A stretch of 64,000 nucleotides of DNA, from contig VWYX01000283.1 in the NCBI GenBank assembly GCA_013396525.1, forward strand, positions 149,871 through 213,870. The letters run 5' to 3'. Both the position numbers and the translations under genes were made by a program. A model generated the notes under the pieces. The model was not told the origin of the DNA, made no database searches, and saw nothing but the letters and a program-made list of their open reading frames with translations. Shown piece by piece: positions 26,655-37,545 of the stretch. Numbering within the stretch: the first letter of the stretch is position 1; every line of letters starts with the position of its first letter. The stretch is from Chaetorhynchus papuensis. Its lineage: Eukaryota > Chordata > Aves > Passeriformes > Rhipiduridae.

Positions 26655-27223
26655 TGTGGTGGATTGACATCAGCTGGAGGACAGGTGTCCACCAAGCCCC
26701 TCTATCACTCCTGAGCTGGACAGGGAATAGAAAATTAGATGGAAAACAACTTGTAAGTTGAGATAAGACAGTTTACTAAAGCAAAAGCAATCAGTTATAT
26801 GTGCACAAAGCAAAAAATAATTTTGTTCTGTAATTCCCATCAGCAAGCAACATCTGGCCACTTCCCAGGAAGCAGGGCTTCAACACACACAGTGGTTGCT
26901 GTGGAAAGCAAACACTGTAAATAATAAATGCCTCCCTTTCTCCTCCAACTCCTGGTTTTTGTATCTGAGCTGATGTCATATGGTATGGAACATCCATCCC
27001 TTTAGTCAAATTGGGTCAGCTGACCTAGTTTTGTCACCTCCTATGATCTTGCCTTCTCCCAGCCTAGTGATGTGATGCAGGATGATAGAAACAGTGCTGA
27101 CACTGCACCAGTGCTGCTCAGCATTACCCAAAATACTGGTGTGTTATCAGCACCTTTCCAGCTACCAATGCAGAGCACAGCACTGTGAGGGCTGCTATGG
27201 GAAAATGAACTCCAGACCCAACA
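26655..27223 (-). mobile_element. related ERVL-like solo LTR, minus strand, diverged
   Basis: Read on the minus strand it starts TGTTGGGTCTGG and ends CAATCCACCACA, also 569 bp. It shares the layout of the LTR 98 bp away: a CTGATAACACACCAG block, a TGCTGAGCA block, the cataccatatgaca region, then TTTTGCTTTAGTAAACTGTC with a variant AGTAAA poly(A) signal at 26,772-26,777 (plus coordinates), and a TTATCTCAACTTAC block. The two are clearly related but too different to be a pair from one provirus, so this is a separate, older insertion. I see no clean target-site duplication (cactc on the left, tacat on the right). No internal retroviral genes are present. Confidence 0.85.
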
Positions 27224-27276
27224 TACATTGCCACTTACATATTCCAATTTCTGCCCTTCCTTGTAGACAAGGGTTA

Positions 27277-28780
27277 TCATGGAGTCATAAAACTGGGTTG
27301 GAAGGGACCATGTAGTTCCAATTCCTCTTGCCATGGGCAGAGACACCTTTCAGTAGACCAACTTGCACAGAATCCCATCCAGACTGGCTTTGAATACTCC
27401 CAGGGATGAGGCATCCACAACCCTTCTAGGCAAGCTCTTCCAGTGCCTCACCACCATCACACTAAGGAATTTCTTCCTAATACCTAATCTAAACCTTCCG
27501 TCTTTCAGTTTGAATTTGTTCCCCTTTGTGCTGTCATTACATGCCCTTGTAAAAAGTTGCTTTTCATCTTCCTTGGAAGCTGCCTTCAAATACTGAAGAT
27601 CACAGCTGGGGAAACTGGGAGCCTTGTCTTCACCAGGCTGAACAATCCCAGCTGTCTTAGTCTTTCCTCATAGGAGAAGTGCCCCATCCCTTTGATTATC
27701 TTGATGGCCTCATTTGGATTTGCTCCAACAGGTCCATGTCCTCCCTGTGCTGAGGACTGAGGACCCCAGTGGTGTCCAGGTGGGGTCTCAGCAGAGCAGA
27801 GCAGAGGGGCAGAATCCCCTCCCTCCCCTGCTGCCCACGCTGCTTTGGATGCAGCCCAGGACATGTTCGGCTTTCTGGGCTGTGAGTGCCCATAGCTGGG
27901 TCATGTCCAGCTTCTTGTCAACCAGCACTGCTCCAGGGCTGCTCTTGATCTGTTCACTCCCAGCCTGTGCTGATATTGCGGGTTGCCCAATCCCGGGTAT
28001 TACACCTTTCATCTGGCCTTGTGAACCTTATTAATGAAGATATTATATAACACTGGATCCAACACAGACCCCTGAGCGTCACCACTTGTCACTGATGTCC
28101 ATCAGGACTCTGAACTGTTGGCCACTACCCTCTGGATGTGACCTTCCAGCTACTTTCTTATCCACCTAACATCCCAGATAAATGACATCTGTAGCCCTTC
28201 TCATGTAGTGATGCAGTCACTACAACACAGAAAGTCATTAATGGTCCTGTCTGACACTGGATTGGTCAGGCAGGACTTGCCCTCGGTAAAGCCATGCTGG
28301 CTGTCCCAAATCACATCCCTGTCCTCCATGTGCCTTAGCACAGCTTCCAGCAGGATCTGTTCCATGATCTCCCCAGGCACAGAGGTGAGGCTGACAGTTT
28401 AGCTGTTCCCAGGGTTCTCCTTTCTACCCTTTTTAAAGATGAGTACAATGTTACTCCTATTCCAGTCACCTGGGATTCTACCTGACTGCCATGACTTTTC
28501 AAATATCATGGAAAGTGGCTTGGCAACAACATCAGCCCATTCCCTCAGGACTCTGGGATTCATCTCATCAAGTCCCACAGGTTAATGTATGTTCTGTTTC
28601 CTCAGGTCATGAACCTCATCTTTACATACACTGGGAAGAACTTTGCTACCCTTCCCCATCTAACTGTCCATCCACTCAAGAGGTGTGGGAAGAGAGGTTG
28701 CCACTGATGACAGAGGCATAAAAGTTGTTGAGTACCCCAGCCTCCTCGTTTGTTTTTACCAGTTTTACTAGCCACAAGAC
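27277..28780 (-). mobile_element. CR1 LINE, 1.5 kb, internally deleted, with 3' terminus
   Basis: The minus strand is an avian CR1 reading from ORF2 reverse transcriptase (near 28,780) to the 3' UTR end near 27,277. Recognisable pieces are the ENPGNS-stop-TVSLTSV remnant of the NYRPVSLTS motif (28,385-28,425), the GSVLDPVLYNIFINK-like box (28,025-28,080), the LEQIQMRPSR region (27,690-27,730) and the C-terminal LKDGRFRLGIRKKFLSV, then VVRHWKSLPRRVVDASSLG (27,400-27,510). The FADDTKLG box is missing: sequence passes from the NIFIN box straight to a region equivalent to NKAKCRVLHLG. The LDFSKAFDTV segment is also absent near 28,170-28,200. Several stops are present. The copy is dead. Confidence 0.92.
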
Positions 28781-30339
28781 AGTACAAAGCATTAAGCCAA
28801 TTTTTTTTTCTGTTGTCTCTTAACAACACTCTCAGAATAACATGTGCAAACTATTATTCAAGACAAGAGGCCTTTAAATATTTCTGTCTACAAGTGCTGT
28901 TTGAACATATAGTTTTATCAAACATGCTATAATGTAGTAAATATTAAAATACTGATGCTAAGAATGTCTCATGTTGGCTTCCATAATTTCATTTTCTATT
29001 CTCCTAATTACCTGGTAATGTAATTAGAAGTAAGGTACCATGACATTACTTGAAATCAAATTATATTTAACATTTATTTATTATAATCACAATATACTTC
29101 ACTTTCCAAAGAAGCCAAAATAATTGTTGGCAAGGTTGGAAATAGTTTATACCCTCAGTCCAATAAAGTATGTGAAGCTTGAAATCAAATGTCAAAGCTG
29201 AATTTTTCTCCACAGTATGCATCTCCAAATGATAATTTCTCAAAGGGATTATTAATGTTTAATCATCTCTAGAAATAGTGCTCCCCAATTTACTCTTTAA
29301 TATGCAAACTAACTTATGATCCTGCTTATACTTCCTAAGAAAATACACTGAACATTTCTGGCAAGAATTCAGAATGGTACCACGCAGCTGGGAAACTAGA
29401 GCTGCTCAATGCCTGGATAGGACCCAGCAGTTCAGCTTAGTTGCAAGATATTCCTGCAAAATTATTAAGTCAAACTGCTACATAAATTAGTGGAACCCCC
29501 ATAATTAAGAATTTCAAGAGCTGAAGTATAAGCTTCATGAGGTTTATGCTGTTCATTTACAATTTTAGGCAGTCATCTTGCAGAACCATCCTACTAAGAA
29601 TACTGTTGACTGCTGTGATGAAAATCAATTTCAATTTTCTTGTACTTCTCTAGGGATTAATCCTTGTACCAGGTTGAGACAGTAAAAAACAGAGAAGGCA
29701 CAAGGAAAAGTTACCTTTTTAAACAAAAACAGGGAGGCCATGAAAATTTGTTTTGAAGAAAATAAAGAGACTTTTTTAAAAGCTTGTTTTGGGAAACTAG
29801 TAATGAAGAATACTATCTGCAGTATTTAAACTTTTATTTTAAACTGTTTTGAAGCAGTCAGCTTCCTCTCTATTCTTCCCCTAGATATTTTTTTCTCTTC
29901 TTCTTTTCACTTTGTTAACAAATTATGTTTGGAAAATAAAGAGGAGGAGGACAAGACCATCTGAGATTTTTAAGAACAAAAGTTCTAAAGATGATACAAC
30001 AGGATAAGGATGTTATCTTCCACCACCAAGCTACCTTGCTAGTGGTTAGGCAAATATTTGTGACAGCTGAAAAATGCTAAGCATCACATTTTCTTCTTTT
30101 TTTCTTTGGTGGCATCTGGAATGACAGGAAGTAACAGAGGGCAGTCCAACACGAGGATTTTGAGTCTCCTTCTGGAAGAAAGTGAGTCTCAGGGAACATG
30201 GGTCTCTAGCGTATGAAAGACAGCAGGAGTTTCTGGGCAGTTTAGTCTCAATATGCAATACCAAACGCCCATGAAAGTACGCCAAAGATAAAGTCTTTGT
30301 GTGTCAGCCTATTTCTAACCATTCCAGAAAGGGAAGCAG

Positions 30340-30365
30340 CCCTGAACTTCCCTAGAAGTTCAGGG
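30340..30365. repeat. perfect 11-bp stem, 4-base loop hairpin
   Basis: CCCTGAACTTC at 30,340-30,350 is exactly complementary to GAAGTTCAGGG at 30,355-30,365, around the loop ccta. The stem is too short for a typical microRNA precursor and has no T-run after it. No role can be assigned. Confidence 0.85.
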
Positions 30366-30680
30366 AAGACTCTGAAGCTCTTCAAAGTCACAGTAGCAGC
30401 TGTGATCTGACCTGCAATTTTTAACACCCTCCTCTATATCCAAACCCACTTTCTTCAAAAGGACTTACAGAAAAATGTATGCAAAGAAGATCTGTGGTGA
30501 TTTTTCAGAAAGCACTAGAATCATTCATTTCCTGGAGACACGGAAGGTGCCAGAATGTTATTCAGACTGCTAAACCAGTAAATCTTTTTCGCGATATGCT
30601 ATATTTCCTGATATTCCCGTCCTTGGGAAGCTAGGTTGTCAGATGTGATGTGAAGACATAAACCCATAAACCCTACCCAG

Positions 30681-30702
30681 TATATATATATATATATATA
30701 TG
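30681..30702. repeat. (TA)n dinucleotide microsatellite
   Basis: Ten consecutive TA units, followed by tgta. It is short and probably polymorphic. Confidence 0.95.
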
Positions 30703-32764
30703 TATTCTCCTATTCTCCTTCATCATTCTCTTTCATCAAAGGGGAAGCTTGGGTGCATCTTGGGATGCAGTTATGCAATTTGGTTTAACTGCCACTGTCT
30801 AAATGCGGCCTGTGGGAACAGAGCTGCCAAACTCATGGCTCCTTAGAGATGTATGACAATTGGAAAGACGCCACATACAAATCTCAAAGAAACTCACTGC
30901 TTTCTAAAATGATGTGCTTATAAGCCCTTTATTCACGTAGATAACCATCAGGGTTCTGATGATGATTTAGACTGTTGTCCAAGTTGAAAAAAGGTCAATG
31001 CAATCTGTACAGAAAACAATAGCATCACAGATGAAGTCCTCTGTTCTTGCCTCACTCACAAGGAAAATATCTTTACCTACTAACAAACAGGAAGATTCAA
31101 ACCTTCAGGGATACTAAAATATTTTTCTGAACAGCTGAGCTGCAGAGATGATCTCAGGACACAGCTGCTAGTCCTGACATAGTAACTGCATTGCAGCTTT
31201 GGCTTACCTCAAAAGCATCTCCCACTGAGATAAACGATGCTAACTGATGCCAATAATACCACAGAGCATTGCCAACCAAAACTAAAACCCACAGGCCAAA
31301 GGCAGTATGTGTCACACACTGACACTACTATATTCTGTAACAGCCTTCCCCTCTTCCATCTTGTTTTCCGCTGATGCTTTACTCTCTTCACTGCAGCTAA
31401 TATAGCTGTGCTACAAGAAATTCATATTATCAGTTTTCCTTAGAAAGCCAACATGCAATCTGACACCATAAAAATGCTCATGTAAAAGAACACGTCCTTC
31501 CACTTCCTGTTCTCCATTTTTAGGGAGTCAGCTACAAAGAAATGGCAGACTTGCAACTAGATCATTGCACCGCAGAGTTAGAAATGTGAGACTGAACCCC
31601 TCAAGTGGCAGTTAAATTTTTTTTCAGAAATTCCAAATACAGATAGTTGACTTTTTGGAGATTCTTGCTAAATTTTAAGAGAAAATAATTAGCTTTGCTT
31701 GACATTTTTGTGCTCAGTTTTTGTGCTAGCAGTAAGTATAGCACATCTGGTGTACTTCAACCACAGCCCAAGGCAGGTGTTCTCAGGCTTGTGGAGACTA
31801 AATTTATTTAAAATCTCAAGCAGGAGCCTTATGAACATAATATAGGCTACATGTGAAATAACTTATAATTACTATGATCTTACGGTCAGTGTAAGCATGA
31901 GAAGGATCATTCATTAGTGCTCCAATAAATGTGAACTGAGTGCTATGCTCATCAACTGGCAGCTGATTACACCTAATTAGATAATCCACTAAACTGTAAT
32001 GCCACTGATGAATGAGCACACTGAGAAACAGTTTAGGTTCTGAGATATCATTTGCCACTGCATGCCTACACCTTCATTTTTGTTCCAGTTCCTATCCCAA
32101 ATAATTGCTTGTGACACGGCACATAAACTGAGCACTTTTCTTTTCCAGAGCCTGAGGCTTCATTAAATTATTTTGCCAGACTACACAGCTTCTGTAAACT
32201 ATGAAGTAGGTAAGATTGCAGGTATATGAAGTGCACACTTTTCGTTAAGTAAGCTACTTCTCCTCACATTAGGTAAAAGGACACACTTCCAGTTTTCCTT
32301 TCCTGATTTGGTAAAATATGTGGTACAGAACAATAAGAAAATACCCCTCCTTTTAAAAGACCTGTTCAACAGCATATTCACTGAGAAAAAAATACTTCAG
32401 GCTCACATTCTATGCCACTGCACAACAGTGAAGGCATCTTCTCCTCCTTTGTGCGTTGTAAGACTTATTTCAGTCTTGCTTCCCTGTAAAACTAAAAAAT
32501 TGAATGATCTGCTTCATAATGAGGAGAAATGATACAATTCTACAGCATTTTCCCAAATCCAGTTTAGAGAACCACAAATGGATCTGGTGATAACATCCCA
32601 CATAGATGCCGAGAAATGGAAAAACCCACAAAACAAAACTTACATGAGCCAGAGCAGTAACTAGTGAGAAAAAACATTCTGGAAACAAGATTTTGAGATG
32701 GAAGAAAGCAGTCAAAGAGTTGCAGATGTTCTGCAAACTACCTGCGAAGAGGTTATTTAATAAG

Positions 32765-32911
32765 GAAGTAGAAGTAGAAGTAGAAGTAGAAGTAGAAGTA
32801 GAAGTAGAAGTAGAAGTAGTAGAAGTAGAAGTAGTAGAAGTAGAAGTAGAAGTAGAAGTAGAAGTAGAAGTAGAAGTAGAAGTAGAAGTAGAAGTAGAAG
32901 TAGAAGTAGAA
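32765..32911 (+). repeat. (GAAGTA)n hexanucleotide array
   Basis: Twenty-three GAAGTA hexamers are arranged as 9, 2 and 12 units, separated by two single GTA triplets at 32,819-32,821 and 32,834-32,836. Both the unit and the interruptions are multiples of three, so every frame stays open: Glu-Val repeats on the plus strand, and Ser-Thr or Phe-Tyr repeats on the minus strand. These frames are artefacts. The flanks are purine-rich, not coding. Confidence 0.98.
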
Positions 32912-34059
32912 GCTTCCAGTGATGGGACAGGGTAAAACCTGCATTTGAGGGCAGGAGTATAGAGAAATTTCAAGAAGCCTGAGCAAAATTTCTACCAGAC
33001 AATGACTGGAGAAGTAGGCAACATCTGCATATGAGAAATGCAAAAGAACACGTACAGACCAGATAAAATGTTAGCAAAAAACATGGAATTAAAGAGCTAG
33101 GAGGAGTAAAGAAAAGGCTTTGTGACAGAGCAGGTAAAACGGCCAAAAAAGAGAGGTCATGAAGGTATTATGGTTGCTATGAAGATAAGGACTGTAGACA
33201 TGTCACTCTGACTTGAAAGTCATTAAGTTCTCATTTCTTGTGTGAGACACAGCATTGCAAATGTACATGGCTGAGACAGCTTGGGTAAAATAGCTCTGAG
33301 AAATACCAAGCAGCAGTTGCTGCCCTAAATTTCTAGAAGAGACAGGAAAATAGAAGAGAGAGCATGAATGAAGAATGCCTGCCTGGCGACAGTGACTCTC
33401 TTGAAGGCTACTCAAAAGAAGTAAGCACAACACTGAAACAAGTGAGAGGGGTAAACATGAAGGCAAGCACCAAGAACCATGGGAAGTATTAATGACCAAA
33501 TCAGTGGGAAGAAGGGAAGGAAGCACCAAAAATGTTGGGATTGGCATGTCATAGGCATGACTGGTAAGAGAGGTGAAAAAAGTTAAAATGATGCGAAAGA
33601 AAAAAAAGGAAAGGTAGAACACAACCAAAAGGATTAACTTAGGAGTGCATATCAAGAAAAGTGAAAGTGAGGCTTCCATAAAATATGTAAAGGAAGCAGT
33701 CTGTTGCCTCTTCTACATTTGCCATGAAGAAGACAGTTTTCAGATAACAGTGTACAAAAAGCAAACAGAAAATGGACAATGGTAGAGAAATCTGCAATCC
33801 AGTCCATTTGCAGACAATCAGACAACCTGAATGCAATAATGTTAAAGGAACTTCCCCTTTGTGTCATTTAGTGAATGGAACAGGGATTGGGAATGTAGTC
33901 ACAACTGGCTAGAAGGAAGGCATCCTAAAATAGAACTTTTACAAATAACTGAGAAAATCTAGAGAAAAGGTGAAGAATGCAGAAAATCTACCCCAGAAAA
34001 TAGATTTCTTGGAGGACTGAAAGTGATCATCCAGCTCTAAATGTATTTTGGAAAGAATT
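32912..34059. other. purine-rich non-coding stretch
   Basis: The plus strand from about 32,690 to 33,780 is rich in A and G (for example 33,340-33,640). The complementary strand therefore has few stops, and a 158-codon hydrophobic frame arises at 33,203-33,679 minus. That frame is explained by base skew, not by a gene. Confidence 0.6.
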
Positions 34060-34136
34060 TTATTAATGACCATCAACTCCCAGGAATTGGACTTTGAAGG
34101 TCCTTTTAACTCAGGGTATTCTATGATTATATGATA
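34060..34136 (+). mobile_element. CR1 3' end remnant
   Basis: Only the last 75 bases or so of a CR1 3' UTR remain: ggaattggactttgaaggtc, then cttttaactcagggtattc, ending in repeats of the ATTCTATG-like octamer. It is heavily 5'-truncated. The 5' limit is approximate. Confidence 0.7.
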
Positions 34137-36178
34137 AGAACCATATGTAGACTTATTTAAGTAAATATTGCCTGGAAAGTGCTACTATGAGTGTTACTTA
34201 TACTCTGTCTCCAATAAGATGACTTACTTGGCCATGAACTTTTGTCAGGTAACACAGTGCTTTCACTTCAAAATTAATACGTTACTGAAGAATTGGTGAC
34301 TGAGAAGAGATACACCATCCTGGTAACAAAAACATTTTCCAAAGTTTCAAAAGAGATAAATAGTTTGAGAGTGGAGAAGGGTGAATATGTCAAGAGCCGA
34401 GTGAAAGAGCATAAACCCAACACCCACCTGCTTGAAAACTTATTCTGAGATGGTTTGCTGAAACTGGGCCTAGTTGTCCACTGTGTAAATAGAAATGAAA
34501 AAATATTGTAACTCTAATCAGAGTTTTGGACAGATAAATTATAAACAACTCAAAAGACAGTTATGTCAAGAAGGTTTCTGGTATCATCTAATTCTCACTG
34601 AAATCATGGCATCATTAGTTATCAGCTGAAAATCTTCTATTACTTCCTTTTGGCTAAGGAGCTGGGGTGGAAAATTCTAGAATAAAGAAGTCCAGGGCTT
34701 TGATATGCAGCTCAGAAAACTGTCGAGATGGCTTGAACAACATGAGGAGAGACTGATTTTGGGAGCAGCAACTTGGAAGCCATGCTTAAGTTTTTCATCT
34801 TTAAAATTAAAAAATGCAAGTGCAAGCATTTCAATGCCAAAAAGTCAAGCATATATACAAAAATTTTGCAGTAGATTTCTATGGAAGAATGTTTGTTTAA
34901 TTGCAAGATAAAATACTTGTAGAAAAGGAAGCCAAATTGAACATTCTTATTTTAACACAAAGGAAAGGAATTCATACTAAAAACCTTTGTTCGAAATTAT
35001 ATGACAAAGTACTCACTTTGAAATTTCACACAGCTCTCTAAATGCTCTTCCAACAACCATAAAATATTTTTGTTTGAGGTTATGAAAGAGTAATTACCTA
35101 TATGCTAAGTATTTCTTTAATGAAGAGAACTAATATGCCATAAAATGGTTTCAAAGACAATTTCTGCTTGCATGCTGAGTCTATTTCAAAAGTATCAACT
35201 TTATTTCCACTTTTCCATAAAATGTTTCTACACAACCTAAGTAAATAAACATGCTGATAGTTAACAACAAGTCAATTTTATGCAATTTACTGCAAATTAT
35301 AGTAATCTTTTGTTGAACTTTTTGTATGCAAAAGCAAGAAAAGGAAAATGGCTCAAAAAATGACCACTTTTTTCCTTTTTTCAGATATTTAGGATATCTT
35401 ATTATTACTGGAATTCAGTGTCTTGTTATAAGAAACATACTGCACTTAAATAAAGGACAAAGGAACGATGCCAAAAATTTGCTTATATGGTGTGGAACAA
35501 ACTTTTCAGCATTAACTAACAATAAAGCAATAATGCACATACTAAGTTAGAGAAATGAAAAATAATGTAAGGTAAATGCTCACTGTGCTTCCTGGCACAA
35601 CAACCTATTATTACAGAGGTGGCTGTAAGGTACTTCCATTATAATCTCACTCTTTACTCATGTAACTTCCCAGGGGGAAATTCTCTACTTGTTGAACACA
35701 TTTTTTTGGCAACCTTTCTTCAGAGAAAGAATGTATCAAATTCTTCCTGTAAATAAGTGTATTTTTAGCTTTCAACGTGTTTCAATAAATCCTAAATTAT
35801 CACCAATTGCGAATGGGTGGTCCTACATCACAAAAAACTACATTTATCCCTTTTTGCTCATGATTACACCTGAAGACAGGGGGCTGTACTGTTCAGTTTA
35901 AGAAAGATTCTGACACCCTTCCCAACTCATTGAAACACCATGCCACTCCTGGTCCCACAGGGATTTCGAGGATGGTGCTGTCAAATGACTGTGTTTGTAC
36001 CCATCACTCTATAAGGAATAATTTTTAAATCAACAGTTTTCCAGGTGAAACCAAATGCACCAAGGCCGCCTTTCACTTTCCAAACTTGGTGTGGCTTTCA
36101 GTCAGCCCTGCAGTATAGATCAGACCCTGCTGCTCTTGATCATCTCACTTCTACCAGATCTTCACACAAGCCTTGACA
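34137..36178. other. unique AT-rich non-coding sequence
   Basis: No gene or repeat is recognised. Open frames are 60-75 codons without supporting features. Confidence 0.55.
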
Positions 36179-36304
36179 AACACTCCAAAACTTTGTTTTG
36201 AAGAGTAAGCCTAAAATTGTGTTCTTATTGGAAAATATTCTAACACTCCAAAACTTTGTTTTGAAGAGTAAGCCTAAAATTGTGTTCTTATTGGAAAATA
36301 TTCT
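36179..36304. repeat. exact 63-bp tandem duplication
   Basis: The unit starting aacactccaaaactttgttt and ending ggaaaatattct occurs at 36,179-36,241 and again, without a single difference, at 36,242-36,304. The unit is not a known repeat. Perfect identity implies a very recent duplication or an assembly artefact. Confidence 0.98.
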
Positions 36305-36960
36305 AATGGGTTTACAGTGGAAACTTCTGGAATTTTCCTATGCATAAGAACCTGAATACCAAAGCAACTATACCCGTTTAAAACTTTTATCTGTGAAACT
36401 ATTGCATATGGTTACATTTTTTAAAAAACAAAATGTGTAATTCTTTTACAATATATTTACGTAAGTTTCTTAGTCATTTTCCTTGTGACACTACTGAGAA
36501 AACAAAGTGAATAGAATAGAAAACATAACATGGGCTTGCCAAGAATGGAAGCTTTTATTAAAAAAAAAGCAATTGACTAATAAACAAACATTCTGAGAAA
36601 AAAATGTTGATTGCTGCTGTCCCCCAAAATGGAGAGCAAATGGAGACTCAAGGGTTAAAGTCTACTTTAACACACAGCAGGAGCAAGATATTCAAAAGCT
36701 GACCTGGGCTATGAAGGACAGGTACTTCCTCTAACTTCCCAGCTCAGTAGGAGCTGGAAATCAAAAATATCTGCTCTGGCTGAAAATAAATCTTGCCTCT
36801 GTTGGAGATAGGAGCTTGGGCTCCCATCTCATACTGAGGGAAGATCCAAAACTCCCTGTAAAGTAGGCAGAACATAAAAGCTGTGATTTAGGACTCAAGA
36901 GCTCCCAATTTTTGAAGAACAAAACTTGTCACTAGGCCAGCTGTCAAGATTTGCCAAATA

Positions 36961-37545
36961 TCAGCTCCTGATCAAACCTCTTCCACTTGTAAAGCTTACA
37001 GGAACTTGGGGGAGGGACAACACATTGGCTGGAATATGTTTTATACAGAATATTCCAAGGGTCTCATAGTACTCTGTTTGCAATGGCCCACAAATCCTGC
37101 ATTCTATTCTCATTTGCATGTAGGGAACCAGTAGAATAAGTAGGGTGAGTGTTTTCAACCCTGGGCTTCTCAAGTTATGTCTTCTTTGCCATGATGCATG
37201 AACTTGCATGGAAAAGTACAACTGCATACCTTTGACATCAGCAAATGAGAGGAGAATTGTGCAGTGAAGCTGTAAATTATTAGAAATATAAATAATTACA
37301 AGCTGAGATGTTATTGTATAATTTAAACTAAGGCAAAATAAATAGTTATGCAATGATTCAGTTGATGTGTATCTTAAAATTTGAAAATAACGAAGACACA
37401 AATAGTATGGTTGTAGCTCATCAGGAACATTACCCAAAAAATCAATTTTGTAAATGTATTTTCTGTAACGAAGCAAAATTTTAGCCATTTCAAAAAATTC
37501 AGCAGAGAGGGTGTACCTGATCATATTAGCTAACAAAATTTTAGG
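36961..37545 (-). CDS. hypothetical long open frame, about 194 codons, unproven
   Basis: On the minus strand a frame stays open from 37,545 to a stop at 36,961. The first internal codon usable as a start is a TTG at 37,536; the first ATG follows at codon 5 after it. Just upstream lies a plausible splice acceptor (ttttttcttatctag, AG at 37,547-37,546), and the frame is in phase with it. The predicted protein contains MLANMIRYTLSAEFF, a YRKYIYKIDFLGNV stretch and LKTLTLLILLVPYMQ, a possible membrane segment. I recognise no domain. By rough estimate, an open frame this long is unlikely but not impossible by chance in 64 kb. The 3' part could equally be noncoding. An AATAAA sits on the minus strand at 36,558-36,553. 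I treat this as a weak candidate for a terminal exon. Confidence 0.15.
   Translation of the reverse strand, partial: PKILLANMIRYTLSAEFFEMAKILLRYRKYIYKIDFLGNVPDELQPYYLCLRYFQILRYTSTESLHNYLFCLSLNYTITSQLVIIYISNNLQLHCTILLSFADVKGMQLYFSMQVHASWQRRHNLRSPGLKTLTLLILLVPYMQMRIECRICGPLQTEYYETLGIFCIKHIPANVLSLPQVPVSFTSGRGLIRS

Larger units (their letters stand above)
28781..32764. other. unique non-coding sequence
   Basis: About 4 kb with no recognised gene, containing the (TA)n run and the perfect hairpin listed separately. Open frames are at most 80 codons. Confidence 0.55.

Noticed and set aside
25981..27223. Possibility of one provirus with two LTRs
   Set aside because: The LTRs are in opposite orientation, too diverged, and only 98 bp apart with no gag, pol or env between them.
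27041..27346. 101-codon minus frame near the LTR
   Set aside because: It spans the LTR 5' end and flank; no retroviral or cellular domain.
32470..33043. Open frames of 167 and 96 codons with Ser-Thr or Phe-Tyr repeats on the minus strand, and 80 codons of Glu-Val on the plus strand
   Set aside because: They are produced by the GAAGTA array, whose unit is a multiple of three.
33203..33679. 158-codon hydrophobic minus-strand frame
   Set aside because: Purine bias of the plus strand makes stops rare on the complement; no domain or splice support.
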